Program-made: the position numbers and the translations under genes | Part shown: positions 9,098 through 21,389 of the stretch, one piece after another | How the letters are laid out: every line of letters begins with the position of its first letter | How positions within the stretch are numbered: the first letter of the stretch is position 1 | DNA from: Isoetes taiwanensis | Taxonomy: Eukaryota; Streptophyta; Lycopodiopsida; Isoetales; Isoetaceae | Direction: 5' to 3' | Assembly: GCA_021234155.1 (NCBI GenBank) | Contig: JAJEKV010000058.1 | Coordinates: forward strand, 8,804,992 to 8,868,991 | DNA length: 64,000 bases | Notes under the pieces: generated by a model | Told to the model about the DNA's origin: nothing | The model's input: the letters and a program-made list of their open reading frames with translations, nothing else | Database searches by the model: none

Positions 9098-11235
9098 TTA
9101 GTACAAACAAGGAGAGTAGGACCTTGTTGTACCACAAGGCCCTACCCATCCTATGCAACAATACTCTTGTTGAATAAAAGGTCTTTTAAGAATTTCAGCA
9201 TATCTTTTATCTTTGTAAAAGTATGGAAACATGTCGTTTTCTAGAGTGTATACAACTCCTCTAATGATATCATTCCATGCAAACCCATTATCACAGAAAG
9301 TGTTTATGAGATCATAAATATCTTTTGCCGCTTCCAGGGCATTGGAATGAGTATAAACAAAAGGTAGTATTTGAGAAATGATCACTTTTGAGGCTTGGGC
9401 ATAAGGTCTGCAGCTTTCTGCCATTATGTATTTGTGCACTTTGAAAGGCAGTTTGGTTCTCTTGTCAAATCTGGAAATGTTAAACATTCCCCTTTCCTGA
9501 TCCAATACTTGTATTGTAATGTTAAGGAAGTTGCATTCATACCCATAAGCATCATTTGAAGAACGATACTTAGTTTCATTTTTTACGCCAAGCAACTGCA
9601 AGTTATACACAGTAATCTCAGAATCTTTCGAGAAATACTGTAACAGATCTCCACCATTTGGGATGTTTAAGTCATCCATGTACCTAGCTGCATATTGGAA
9701 CTTGTAGATATCTGCAATCCTGCCAGCTTCAGAAAGTTTAAGCAGAAAAATGAGTTCATACCAAGCCAAGTACAAAGGTTGCACCAAAGGCTGGACCGCA
9801 GGAAAAAACCCATCGGAATCCCTTTAATCTGTTTCCAAATACTTTGTCCCATTTGTAAAAAACAATGAGACAAGAGCCAACTGTTCATGTCTTTGAAAGT
9901 ACACTTGTTCAAGTATTTCCAGCTAACATACTCCTTATCTTTAGAAGACCTGACCCATTTTGTCAAAACCTTATCATATTTGTGTTTAAATATAAGATCA
10001 AATTTGCCATTCTCCATCTGATGTTCCCATACTAGGTCAGCAATAATGTTTATTACTTCAATTATTCCATCATTACCGAACAATGGAATGGTCTCATAAC
10101 ATTTAGTTATGTCGGCTGAAAAGACATCATGGATCTTTAGAGGTAGGTTAAGAATTACATCATAGACTGAATTTACAATCCAGCAAGGATTTACCTTCTT
10201 CTGACCCCATATTTTCAACCTCGCTGTTTTTTTATGACAAATGGCAGGCCATATTTCCAGGCAACTATTTAGTACCGCTGTGATCATATCAGAAATTTCA
10301 GAAAATAGAGTCTTATTAGCATTAGTAATCCATCTGTACTCCTGTTTATGGGCTTTGTACATGGCCATGAGGTAAGGAAGCTTGAAGTTACATATCTGCC
10401 CAACCCCCATAAAGTTTGAAATCTGAGTCTCACATAGTTTATAAACTTCTTGAGGAAGCAAGCTTATTTTTTCAAAGTCATCTCCATTTAACCTTTCTAT
10501 AGCGGCCTCTGCTATGTGAAATGGGCATATAAAAGCAGCATTATTGGAGGCTTTGTCAACCTCAGCCACAAACAAATTGTGATTTAGCCATAACAAATTC
10601 TTTTTTACTTCTGGATCATCCCATAAGAATCTTTTTATCTTCAAGGAATTCTTAAAATGAGTAATCTCTCTGTGAGCCATTTGAGTTAACATGTTGAAGA
10701 TATTTCTCAAGTCTTCATCATTCAAATCTAATAAATCAAACCTGTGTACTGTTAAGAATTGATCACAGGCCCTGGAAAAGTCTTCCATAAATTCTTGAAT
10801 ACTTAAGCCCTGATCCGGGATGTGGTTGAGACCACACTTGAAGGCTTTTTTCAGCTTTGTACTGTGTATAATCTCCAAATCTGTTGTTCTAACATGCTTA
10901 ATCATGGGGTCAATGAACTTTGTCAAGTTTGGGTTTTTACACGGGCAGTGATTGGCAGCCCCCTCTGCAAAAACTTTGAAGGGTTTACATACTTTGTGTC
11001 TCACCTGATCAACATATTTCCAAGCAAACTTGGTATTATCAACAAGTTCTGTGCCTCTTTCCATTAATGTTTCAGACATAACAGTATAAAATATATTTTT
11101 TACTTTAAACTTGTCCAAAGCTTTAGAGAGAAATTTAAGGTGTACAATTCGGGTAACCTTTTGCTCTTTTTCTATGCTGAGATGTTTCTTCATGTTGATG
11201 TCTCTAACAATCAATCTGGTCTTGTCAGATTGGCC
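9098..11235 (-). pseudogene. Reverse transcriptase exon, array copy 1, frameshifted
   Basis: From the intron-2 acceptor (11235) the frame is open through the N-terminal part (CPCKNP and HVRTTDLEIIHS motifs), the AEVDKASNNAAF block, motif A (FSADITKCYETI) and most of motif B. Between about 9,775 and 9,815 three small insertions relative to copy 2 scramble the GFSCSPAWCNLYL region. The catalytic YMDDLN motif follows in another frame. The last residues also differ from copy 2 through a short local replacement. Non-functional as it stands. It retains the 44 bases missing from copy 2. Confidence 0.7.
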
Positions 11236-11566
11236 CTAAAAAACGGAACAAAGTCTGTTTTAATCAACCAAAATAAATGATGTACTTTATAAAAATTAGC
11301 AGGACACAAATACAAAAGGAAGTGTGCAACAAAAAATTGGGGAAAAGCATATATTTTGCAAAGCTTGGGATGCTTTTCAAATATTCCAAAACTGGTAGAG
11401 AGGAACCAGTACATATATATCTCTGTTTTTTGGTTCTAAGAACCAAGCCAAATGGCAAAAGTAAAGTTCTTATATTTGTTTTTATGACTCACTGCCTGCT
11501 TGGTAAAACATATACAAAAATCCAAGCAGGGTGGAATAACAAACTTTAGCACAAAGGTTTACTCAT

Positions 11567-13176
11567 CCAAATTAATATCAACCTTTTCTTGCTTTTTGAG
11601 GAAGTATTCATTTTCTGCAGTGCTTTTGTTTCCCCCTTTGGTAATGGAATACTCATCCAGATCTTTGTCACCATTGGCATTTATCACCATTGGCATTTAT
11701 CGTAGGAGTGATTGGCTGTACAGGATTGCTGCCATCATTATTTGGATCACATGTGATTCTAGGAGGAAATTTTGGAGTAATTTTCCTCATAGTACTAGCA
11801 GAGCTAGTCTTGGCAGAAACAGATTTAGAGCCAAAGGCAGGTTTAGATCCAGTACCTTGAAACTTCAAGAACTTGATTGGTTTGATCATTTTTTCCGAGA
11901 TGTCAGCCAACTTGTCATTTCCAAACAGTGGCTTTAAGCTTTTTTCAGGAGAATTGGCATAAGCAGGAGCCATTTCTAACATAATTTTCCTCACCTCCAA
12001 ATAGGACACAAAAGCCAAGACAACAGGTCGAAGAGTGCTGTTAATGCATTTAGTGAGAGCCACCATTTTGGCCAGAGGAGATAAACCTGGGTAAATAACA
12101 TCAAGATTGTTCAGGGCATACCAAATGGCATGATCGAACCAAACAATACCAGTCCTGCACTTTTCTTCTTTTTTCTTAATCAGCTTGAGATTCTTCTCAC
12201 ACCTGCAAGTAAAATATGGACAGTGTGTCCTCTATATCCTTTTAAGGTAATAGTCATTTCTTTCCATATTAGGGTAGGCCATATGTCCTTTTTGGCATAT
12301 TTGAATCCCATTATTCTTAGAACAAGGCATATCAAAGAAATCCATGTTAAAAGGAATGTCTCCAGTAATTTTGTCAAAATACTTCTCAAGCTTATGTGCC
12401 GCAGCTTTTGCTGCCTTGATTTCCTCCTTTGTAATACCAGCCAAAGCACACCAGGTGTCCTCATTAATAGGGGCCAGCGCACCGAAATTAAGACTCTTCC
12501 AAATAGCATGCTCATAAACAGGACTGTAACATTCAACAGACTGTTCTGTTATGACTGGGAAGCAAGTTGAGTTTGAAAGATTGAGGTTAGGAACACAGTC
12601 AAAATTTTCAAGGCTAGAATCCTCAACATTCTTCTCGGCAGGAATATCCATATCGAACCTTCTTTTTCCACATATTCCTCTTCTAAGAGGTCTTCTTCAA
12701 AAATAAACAATCGGGTGATCATCTTTGATTTTCATTTATAACAGTAATGTTGTCTTCTTGAAAGGAATTGACAATACCGTTTGCATCTTCCAAAGCAGTT
12801 AGAGTATCCATAAAAACTTTGGCCCAGGAATCTTCTAAGACCGTTCTTTGAAAAAATATTGAGCTAGCATCTTTATAAACTCTGTCAATAATTTCCTTGC
12901 TTTTTGTGAACTGGAAATTTACTTTCTTCATTTGTTGGAATAGCCTAAACATCCATTGAAACCAAGGAAAGTAACCAAAGACTTGCTTTTGTCAGTAAGA
13001 TTTACCTCTTTAAAAGTAATTAAAGAGTGAATTTCCTTGTTCTTGATGCACGCTAAGATGGTTTGGACTGCAAAGCTTGGGCAATCTATCTTGCAATCAT
13101 TATATTTGAGTGAAATCAGCTCTTTAATCCATTGAAGGCTTGGATCCAAGTCACCTGGTCCAGTGTTTGTCAAATC
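11567..13176 (-). pseudogene. Central ORF of the RT element, copy 1, broken
   Basis: Homologous to the intact 527-codon exon at 17,713-19,293. It carries frame breaks near 12,950 and 12,660 and a 16-base direct duplication (CACCATTGGCATTTAT) near 11,680. The splice acceptor TTTTAG|GATTTG is intact. No known domain is recognised. Confidence 0.65.
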
Positions 13177-13649
13177 CTAAAAGAATCAATAATCATTAGT
13201 ATGGGAATAGATAAAGTAATTCACACCTGAAAAAATATATCAGAACATATTTTAAGGTCTCAAGTATAACCTGAGAACTGAATATGTGAAAAAAACCTTT
13301 AAAATTTGGACAACCAAACTTTTCCATCCATGATCTTTAGACAAAGAACATTTCTGGTCAATTTGCAGCCCTAGACTAAAACATGTGTCATTTTAATCTA
13401 GGCCGTAAAATATGAACAAAAGCCAAGAAATCAGAAGAATCTTTTGAATTAATAAAATACTTAGAACTGAAATACAAAGGAATCAATGTATAATTTGCCA
13501 AATTGACAACCAAAAGAAAAAATGTTTCAATATAAATGTTAAAGAGTAAAGAACAACTCCTGTAAAAGTTTCTGGTATACATCCCAATCGAATCTGAATC
13601 CATTCAGCTTTTGAATAATGCTTTTCAATATTTGATGGAAAAACATAAC

Positions 13650-13775
13650 AAGGAGCAAGAAATCTTGTTACCTGCAGCAAACCATAGGAACATTAGCCTT
13701 AGTCAGGGTAAAGACCTAAGCACTAGCAGGTAAGCATTAGATTTCTTGGGCTCTTCGCCCTTCACCTTGCTTGTT
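13650..13775 (-). ncRNA. Structured element in intron 1, copy 1
   Basis: Nested stems CAAGAAATCT/AGATTTCTTG (13656-13665 with 13739-13748) and ACCTGC/GCAGGT (13670-13675 with 13726-13731), an inner CTTAG/CTAAG pair, and a following tight hairpin GGGCTCTTCGCCC. Same architecture as the old copy at 4,360-4,491 but with different paired bases. Confidence 0.5.
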
Positions 13776-14109
13776 TAAATAAGCAAAGTAGACAAAACAA
13801 ATACTGCTGTCCCTTAATTTACAGCATTAGGTACATTCAATCACATAAACAACATGGATGCTGGCCTTTAGTGAACCCCTTATAGATCTTATCTCAGCCA
13901 TCCTACCGTTACCATGGCATAGTATACCACTTAAATCTAAGGTTAGTTTCAATTATTTTTCCAGATCTGTCATAACAATATGTGAAGATAAGTCTTATTC
14001 AGCATTAGCTCTTAAAAAACGTGGCAAAAATACCAGCACGATTGATTCCATTTAGCTATTGCTAGACTCACAAAACTCATCACAAAAGAAATTAAAGCCC
14101 TCATAATTT

Positions 14110-15235
14110 AAAAAGCTAGAGATGTAGTTCTTAGATCTAGTCATTCAGATCTAATGAACCTTTAACCAGACTATTTTCCTCAATGCTTATTAAGGTCCAA
14201 GGGTAATAAGATCAGTTCAAGACATTAAATAGCAAAAGGTAATTTGTAATATGCAATCAAACCTGATGAACTTGCAGTTGTTTTCCCTTGTCTTGAGCAG
14301 ATGCCTTTGCTTTTTTGTTGGGAGGAAAATTCTTGATGCTCTTCTCTCCATCATCCTGCTCCTCTAAAGAAACAGAATTCTGAACTATTTCTTGTGCCAC
14401 ACTTTCCGATCATTGCATTGCACAAATTCTTACCTGATTTAACCATCGAGCAGTACCTCTTACCAAATCCTTTTTAGCCTCGGGGAGCAATCACAGTCTT
14501 GTGATATTGGAAGAACTTGCTCTTGATTTTTGTAGAGCTGGCTTTTTCTTCCTCGATCCTCTTCCTTGTTGCCATGTTCAGATCTCCCTTTTTACGGGTC
14601 ATTTTTCCAAACCTATCTACTGCCCGAAACAGCAATTCCGGCAGCCAAGCATGCAACTGCACTTAAAGCTTTAAGCTGTTCTTCCATATTTATAAGGGGA
14701 GAAGGAGTACCTATTACCGACAGTTCACAAGGAAGCAGTTCGGCCAGTCCCGCCCTGTGCGAACCATCGTTCACTCCTGTTCGGTAAGCCCTAAAGTAAT
14801 TTTTTCCATTATCCATGGTCTGTTAGACATTAAACAATTTTCTTCCCTTGTCCTTAAAAAATGTCATGTGCAAATATCCTGCTCGTTATCAACATGTTGC
14901 ATTCCATTATAATTTGTCAAAGCCTTATTTCTAAGCAACAAGAGTGTATAGATTACAAACTATACGCCTATGCTTATTTACCACCGGTTGCTAGTATAAC
15001 TCACAGTAGATCTCCATTCATCATAACATTGGTATTCCATCGATTGGTACTTTGGAAGTTCCAGAAAAAGAGCATCCCTATAACCTTATCATCATAAACA
15101 ACCCTTAGAACCATTAATGTCATAGGTCTTAGGTATTTAATCTGCTACACAAAATAGACAAACTTAAGGAGCTAGCAATTTACTCCCAATTGGAATGCCA
15201 TCCTTTACGTAAGAAACAACTTGTTAATAAAAAAA
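14110..15235 (-). repeat. Pseudo-LTR copy 2 (internal)
   Basis: Internal direct repeat between the two bodies, with TATA box at 14687-14694. It marks the junction of the two full units. Confidence 0.75.
14263..14602 (-). pseudogene. Leader exon, array copy 2, broken
   Basis: Same exon as copies 1 and 3 but with several small lesions between about 14,405 and 14,485, including an extra base in the CGGGGAGC stretch that shifts the frame after ~40 codons. The start and the splice donor are retained. Confidence 0.65.
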
Positions 15236-15341
15236 CCCTGCCTCCTTCCGTAGGACAGGGGGCCTTGCAGCAGGATACTTCTTAAATTTTAGTACAAACA
15301 AGGAGAGTAGGACCTTGTTGTACCACAAGGCCCTACCCATC

Positions 15342-17379
15342 CTATGCAACAATACTCTTGTTGAATAAAAGGTCTTTTAAGAATTTTAGCATATCTTTTA
15401 TACTGTAAAGTATGCCCGGAAACATGTCGTTTTCTAGAGTGTATACAACTCCTCTAATGATATCATTCCATGCAAACCCATTATCACAGAAAGTGTTTAT
15501 GAGATCATAAATATCTTTTGCCGCTTCCAGAGCATTGGAATGAGTATAAACAAAAGGTAGTATTTGAGAAATGATCACTTTTGAGGCTTGGGCATAAGGT
15601 CTGCAACTTTCTGCCATTATGTATTTGTGCACTTTGAAAGGCAGTTTGGTTCTCTTGTCAAATCTGGAAATGTTAAACATTCCCCTTTCCTGATCCAATA
15701 CTTGTATTGTAATGTTAAGGAAGTTGCATTCATACCCATAAGCATCATTTGAAGAACGATACTTAGTTTCATTTTTTATGCCAAGCAACTGCAAGTTATA
15801 CACAGTAATCTCAGAATCTTTCGAGAAATACTGTAACAGATCTCCACCATTTGGGATGTTTAAGTCATCCATGTACCTAGCTGCATATTGGAACTTGTAG
15901 ATATCTGCAATCCTGCCAGCTTCAGAAAGTTTAAGCAGAAAAATGAGTTCATACCAAGCCAAGTACAGGTTGCACCAAGCTGGACTGCAAGAAAAACCCA
16001 TCGGAATCCCTTTAATCTGTTTCCAAATACTTTGTCCCATTTGTAAAAAACAATGAGACAAGAGCCAACTGTTCATGTCTTTGAAAGTACACTTGTTCAA
16101 GTATTTCCAGCTAACATACTCCTTATCTTTAGAAGACCTGACCCATTTTGTCAAAACCTTATCATATTTGTGTTTAAATATAAGATCAAATTTGCCATTC
16201 TCCATCTGATGTTCCCATACTAGGTCAGCAATAATGTTTATTACTTCAATTATTCCATCATTACCGAACAATGGAATGGTCTCATAACATTTAGTTATGT
16301 CGGCTGAAAAGACATCATGGATCTTTAGAGGTAGGTTAAGAATTACATCATAGACTGAATTTACAATCCAGCAAGGATTTACCTTCTTCTGACCCCATAT
16401 TTTCAACCTCGCTGTTTTTTTATGACAACATATCAGAAATTTCAGAAAATAGAGTCTTATTAGCATTAGTAATCCATCTGTACTCCTGTTTATGGGCTTT
16501 GTACATGGCCATGAGGTAAGGAAGCTTGAAGTTACATATCTGCCCAACCCCCATAAAGTTTGAAATCTGAGTCTCACATAGTTTATAAACTTCTTGAGGA
16601 AGCAAGCTTATTTTTTCAAAGTCATCTCCATTTAACCTTTCTATAGCGGCCTCTGCTATGTGAAATGGGCATATAAAAGCAGCATTATTGGAGGCTTTGT
16701 CAACCTCAGCCACAAACAAATTGTGATTTAGCCATAACAAATTCTTTTTTACTTCTGGATCATCCCATAAGAATCTTTTTATCTTCAAGGAATTCTTAAA
16801 ATGAGTAATCTCTCTGTGAGCCATTTGAGTTAACATGTTGAAGATATTTCTCAAGTCTTCATCATTCAAATCTAATAAATCAAACCTGTGTACTGTTAAG
16901 AATTGATCACAGGCCCTGGAAAAGTCTTCCATAAATTCTTGAATACTTAAGCCCTGATCCGGGATGTGGTTGAGACCACACTTGAAGGCTTTTTTCAGCT
17001 TTGTACTGTGTATAATCTCCAAATCTGTTGTTCTAACATGCTTAATCATGGGGTCAATGAACTTTGTCATGTTTGGGTTTTTACACGGGCAGTGATTGGC
17101 AGCCCCCTCTGCAAAAACTTTGAAGGGTTTACATACTTTGTGTCTCACCTGATCAACATATTTCCAAGCAAACTTGGTATTATCAACAAGTTCTGTGCCT
17201 CTTTCCATTAATGTTTCAGACATAACAGTATAAAATATATTTTTTACTTTAAACTTGTCCAAAGCTTTAGAGAGAAATTTAAGGTGTACAATTCGGGTAA
17301 CCTTTTGCTCTTTTTCTATGCTGAGATGTTTCTTCATGTTGATGTCTCTAACAATCAATCTGGTCTTGTCAGATTGGCC
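15342..17379 (-). pseudogene. Reverse transcriptase exon, array copy 2, with a 44-base deletion
   Basis: Exon 3 starts after a TTTTTTAG acceptor at 17379 in phase with a proposed exon-2 donor. Motif A (FSADITKCYETI), motif B (GIPMGFSCSPAWCNLYL), motif C (ARYMDDLN) and NFLNITI are all present and the C-terminus ends ...LLFNKSIVA. A 44-base deletion at about 16,427, relative to copy 1, shifts the frame between the N-terminal part and motif A. Adding 44 to the exon length gives exactly 694 codons including stop. So the intact element would encode about 693 residues here, and this copy is dead by one event. Confidence 0.7.
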
Positions 17380-17712
17380 CTAAAAAACAGAACAAAGTCT
17401 GTTTTAATCAACCAAAATAAATGATGTACTTTATAAAAATTAGCAGGACACAAATACAAAAGGAAGTGTGCAACAAAAAATTGGGGAAAAGCATATATTT
17501 TGCAAAGCTTGGGATGCTTTTCAAATATTCCAAAACTGGTAGAGAGGAACCAGTACATATATATCTCTATTTTTTGGTTCTAAGAACCAAGTAAAGTTCA
17601 TATATTTGTTTTTATGACTCACTGCCTGCTTGGTAAAACATATACAAAAATCCAAGCAGGGTGGAATAACAAACTTTAGCACAAAGGTTTACTCATCCAA
17701 ATTAATATCAAC

Positions 17713-19293
17713 CTTTTCTTGCTTTTTGAGGAAGTATTCATTTTCTGCAGTGCTTTTGTTTCCCCCTTTGGTAATGGAATACTCATCCAGATCTTTGTCA
17801 CCATTGGCATTTATCGTAGGAGTGATTGGCTGTACAGGATTGCTGCCATCATTATTTGGATCACATGTGATTCTAGGAGGAAATTTTGGAGTAATTTTCC
17901 TCATAGTACTAGCAGAGCTAGTCTTGGCAGAAACAGATTTAGAGCCAAAGGCAGGTTTAGATCCAGTACCTTGAAACTTCAAGAACTTGATTGGTTTGAT
18001 CATTTTTTCCGAGATGTCAGCCAACTTGTCATTTCCAAACAGTGGCTTTAAGCTTTTTTCAGGAGAATTGGCATAAGCAGGAGCCATTTCTAACATAATT
18101 TTCCTCACCTCCAAATAGGACACAAAAGCCAAGACAGCAGGTCGAAGAGTGCTGTTAATGCATTTAGTGAGAGCCACCATTTTGGCCAGAGGAGATAAAC
18201 CTGGGTAAATAACATCAAGATTGTTCAGGGCATACCAAATGGCATGATCGAACCAAACAATACCAGTCCTGCACTTTTCTTCTTTTTTCTTAATCAGCTT
18301 GAGATTCTTCTCACACCTGCAAGTAAAATATGGACAGTGTGTCCTCCATATCCTTTTAAGGTAATAGTCATTTCTTTCCATATTAGGGTAGGCCATATGT
18401 CCTTTTTGGCATATTTGAATCCCATTATTCTTAGAACAAGGCATATCAAAGAAATCCATGTCAAAAGGAATGTCTCCAGTAATTTTGTCAAAATACTTCT
18501 CAAGCTTATGTGCCGCAGCTTTTGCTGCCTTGATTTCCTCCTTTGTAATACCAGCCAAAGCACACCAGGTGTCCTCATTAATAGGGGCCAGCGCACCGAA
18601 ATTAAGACTCTTCCAAATAGCATGCTCATAAACAGGACTGTAACATTCAACAGACTGTTCTGTTATGACTGGGAAGCAAGTTGAGTTTGAAAGATTGAGG
18701 TTAGGAACACAGTCAAAATTTTCAAGGCTAGAATCCTCAACATTCTTCTCGGCAGGAATATCCATATCTGAACCTTCTTTTTCCACATATTCCTCTTCTA
18801 AGAGGTCTTCTTCAGAAAATAAACAATCAGGCCGATCATGCTGATTTTCATTTATAACAGTAATGTTGTCTTCTTGAAAGGAATTGACAATACCGTTTGC
18901 ATCTTCCAAAGCAGTTAGAGTATCCATAAAAACTTTGGCCCAGGAATCTTCTAAGACCGTTCTTTGAAACAATATTGAGCTAGCATCTTTATAAACTCTG
19001 TCAATAATTTCCTTGCTTTTTGTGAACTGGAAATTTACTTTCTTCATTTGTTGGAATAGCCTAAACCATCCATTGAAACCAAGGAAAGTAACCAAAGACT
19101 TGCTTTTGTCAGTAAGATTTACCTCTTTAAAAGTAATTAAAGAGTGAATTTCCTTGTTCTTGATGCACGCTAAGATGGTTTGGACTGCAAAGCTTGGGCA
19201 ATCTATCTTGCAATCATTATATTTGAGTGAAATCAGCTCTTTAATCCATTGAAGGCTTGGATCCAAGTCACCTGGTCCAGTGTTTGTCAAATC
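17713..19293 (-). CDS. Central protein exon of the RT element, copy 2, intact
   Basis: An open exon of 527 codons between a TTTTAG|GATTTG acceptor and an AAG|GTTGAT donor; without splicing it stops seven codons later. Both junctions are in phase 0, joining ...LQVHQ to DLTNTGPGDLDP upstream and ...KKQEK to GQSDKTRL downstream. The protein has an acidic middle (LLEEEYVEKE), several paired Cys (CSKN, CQKGH, CRCEKN) that could bind zinc, and a Ser/Thr/Pro-rich C-terminus. I do not recognise the family. Its position before the RT suggests a nucleic-acid-binding, gag-like role; this is inference. Confidence 0.6.
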
Positions 19294-19766
19294 CTAAAAG
19301 AATCAATAATCATTAGTATGGGAATAGATAAAGTAATTCACACCTGAAAAAATATATCAGAACATATTTTAAGGTCTCAAGTATAACCTGAGAACTGAAT
19401 ATGTGAAAAAAACCTTTAAAATTTGGACAACCAAACTTTTCCATCCATGATCTTTATACAAAGAACATTTCTGGTCAATTTGCAGCCCTAGACTAAAACA
19501 GGTGTCATTTTAATCTAGGCCTTAAAATATGAACAAAAGCCAAGAAATCAGAAGAATCTTTTGAATTAATAAAATACTTAGAACTGAAATACAAAGGAAT
19601 CAATGTATAATTTGCCAAATTGACAACCAAAAGAAAAAATGTTTCAATATAAATGTTAAAGAGTAAAGAACAACTCATGTAAAAGTTTCTGGTATACATC
19701 CCAATCGAATCTGAATCCATTCAGCTTTTGAATAATGCTTTTCAATATTTGATGGAAAAACATAAC

Positions 19767-19892
19767 AAGGAGCAAGAAATCTTGTTACCTGCAGCAAACC
19801 ATAGGAACATTAGCCTTAGTCAGGGTAAAGACCTAAGCACTAGCAGGTAAGCATTAGATTTCTTGGGCTCTTCGCCCTTCACCTTGCTTGTT
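19767..19892 (-). ncRNA. Structured element in intron 1, copy 2
   Basis: Same nested stems as copy 1: 19773-19782 with 19856-19865, and 19787-19792 with 19843-19848. It sits in the intron between the leader exon at 20,380 and the central exon at 19,293. Confidence 0.5.
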
Positions 19893-20379
19893 TAAATAAG
19901 CAAAGTAGACAAAACAAATACTGCTGTCCCTTAATTTACAGCATTAGGTACATTCAATCACATAAACAACATGGATGCTGGCCTTTAGTGAACCCCTTAT
20001 AGATCTTATCTCAGCCATCCTACCGTTACCATGGCATAGTATACCACTTAAATCTAAGGTTAGTTTCAATTATTTTTCCAGATCTGTCATAACAATATGT
20101 GAAGATAAGTCTTATTCAGCATTAGCTCTTAAAAAACGTGGCAAAAATACCAGCACGATTGATTCCATTTAGCTATTGCTAGACTCACAAAACTCATCAC
20201 AAAAGAAATTAAAGCCCTCATAATTTAAAAAGCTAGAGATGTAGTTCTTAGATCTAGTCATTCAGATCTAATGAACCTTTAACCAGACTATTTTCCTCAA
20301 TGCTTATTAAGGTCCAAGGGTAATAAGATCAGTTCAAGACATTAAATAGCAAAAGGCAATTTGTAATATGCAATCAAAC

Positions 20380-20721
20380 CTGATGAACTTGCAGTTGTTT
20401 TCCCTTGTCTTGAGCAGATGCCTTTGCTTTTTTGTTGGGAGGAAAATTCTTGATGCTCTTCTCTCCATCATCCTGCTCCTCTAAAGAAACAGAATTCTGA
20501 ACTATTTCTTGTGCCACACTTTCCTGATCTGTGCATTGCACAAATTCTTGCACAGATTTAACCACTGAGCCAGTACCTCTTACCAAATCCTTTTTAGCCT
20601 CAGGAGCAATCACAGTCTTGTGATATTGGAAGAACTTGCTCTTGATTTTTGTAGAGCTGGCTTTTTCTTCCTCGATCCTCTTCCTTGTTGCCATGTTCAG
20701 ATCTCCCTTTTTACGGGTCAT
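20380..20721 (-). CDS. Leader exon of the RT element, copy 3
   Basis: Intact 114-codon exon, MTRKKGDLN...LQVHQ, identical in design to copy 1. Its CAG|GTTTGA donor faces the acceptor at 19,293 across a 1,086-base intron, giving a predicted gene with exons 20,721-20,380, 19,293-17,713 and 17,379-15,342. If the RT deletion were absent the product would be about 1,334 residues. Retained spliceable introns in a retroelement are known from Penelope-like elements, whose templates need not be fully spliced. Confidence 0.6.
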
Positions 20722-20805
20722 TTTTCCAAACCTATCTACTGCCCGAAACAGCAATTCCGGCAGCCAAGCATGCAACTGCACTTAAAGCTTTAAGCTGTTC
20801 TTCCA

Positions 20806-20813
20806 TATTTATA
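20806..20813 (-). promoter_or_regulatory. TATA box of pseudo-LTR copy 3
   Basis: TATAAATA on the minus strand 85 bases before the leader ATG; probable promoter of the whole array. Confidence 0.55.
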
Positions 20814-21350
20814 AGGGGAGAAGGAGTACCTATTAAACCGGTTCACAAGGAAGCAGTTCGGCCGGTCCATACTGTGAGAACCATCGTTCACTCCTGTTCG
20901 GTAAGCCCTAAAGTAATTTTTTCCATTATCCATGGTCTGTTAGACATTAAACAATTTTCTTCCCTTGTCCTTAAAAAATGTCATGTGCAAATATCCTGCT
21001 CGTTATCAACATGTTGCATTCCATTATAATTTGTCAAAGCCTTATTTCTAAGCAACAAGAGTGTATAGATTACAAACTATACGCCTATGCTTATTTACCA
21101 CCAGGTTGCGGTATAACTCACAGTAGATCTCCATTCATCATAACATTGGTATTCCATCGATTGGTACTTTGGAAGTTCCAGAAAAAGAGCATCCCTATAA
21201 CCTTATCATCATAAACAACCCTTAGAACCATTAATGTCATAGGTCTTAGGTATTTAATCTGCTACACAAAATAGACAAACTTAAGGAGCTAGCAATTTAC
21301 TCCCAATTGGAATGCCATCCTTTACGTAAGAAACAACTTGTTAATAAAAA

Positions 21351-21358
21351 AAATAAAA

Positions 21359-21389
<31 letters not shown>

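Larger units (their letters stand above)
7917..21350 (-). mobile_element. Tandem array of a Penelope-like, intron-containing retroelement
   Basis: Two full units (about 7,917-14,109 and 14,110-20,226; periods 6,193 and 6,117) plus a 1.1-kb partial third (20,227-21,350) lie head to tail and are nearly identical. Transcribed right to left, each unit is long repeat with leader exon, intron 1, central ORF, intron 2, RT, and a 3' hairpin. Retained introns, direct pseudo-LTRs formed by partial tandem copies, an inverted fragment at the edge and an RT motif series with NFLN after motif C are all typical of Penelope-like elements. I see no GIY-YIG endonuclease, so it would belong to an endonuclease-lacking group or an unnamed relative. 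No LTR primer site is present. Confidence 0.65.
20227..21350 (-). repeat. Pseudo-LTR copy 3 (5'-most, promoter end)
   Basis: Partial unit that ends where similarity to the other copies stops at an A-rich tract near 21,346-21,350. As the 5'-most repeat it would drive transcription of the array. Confidence 0.75.
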
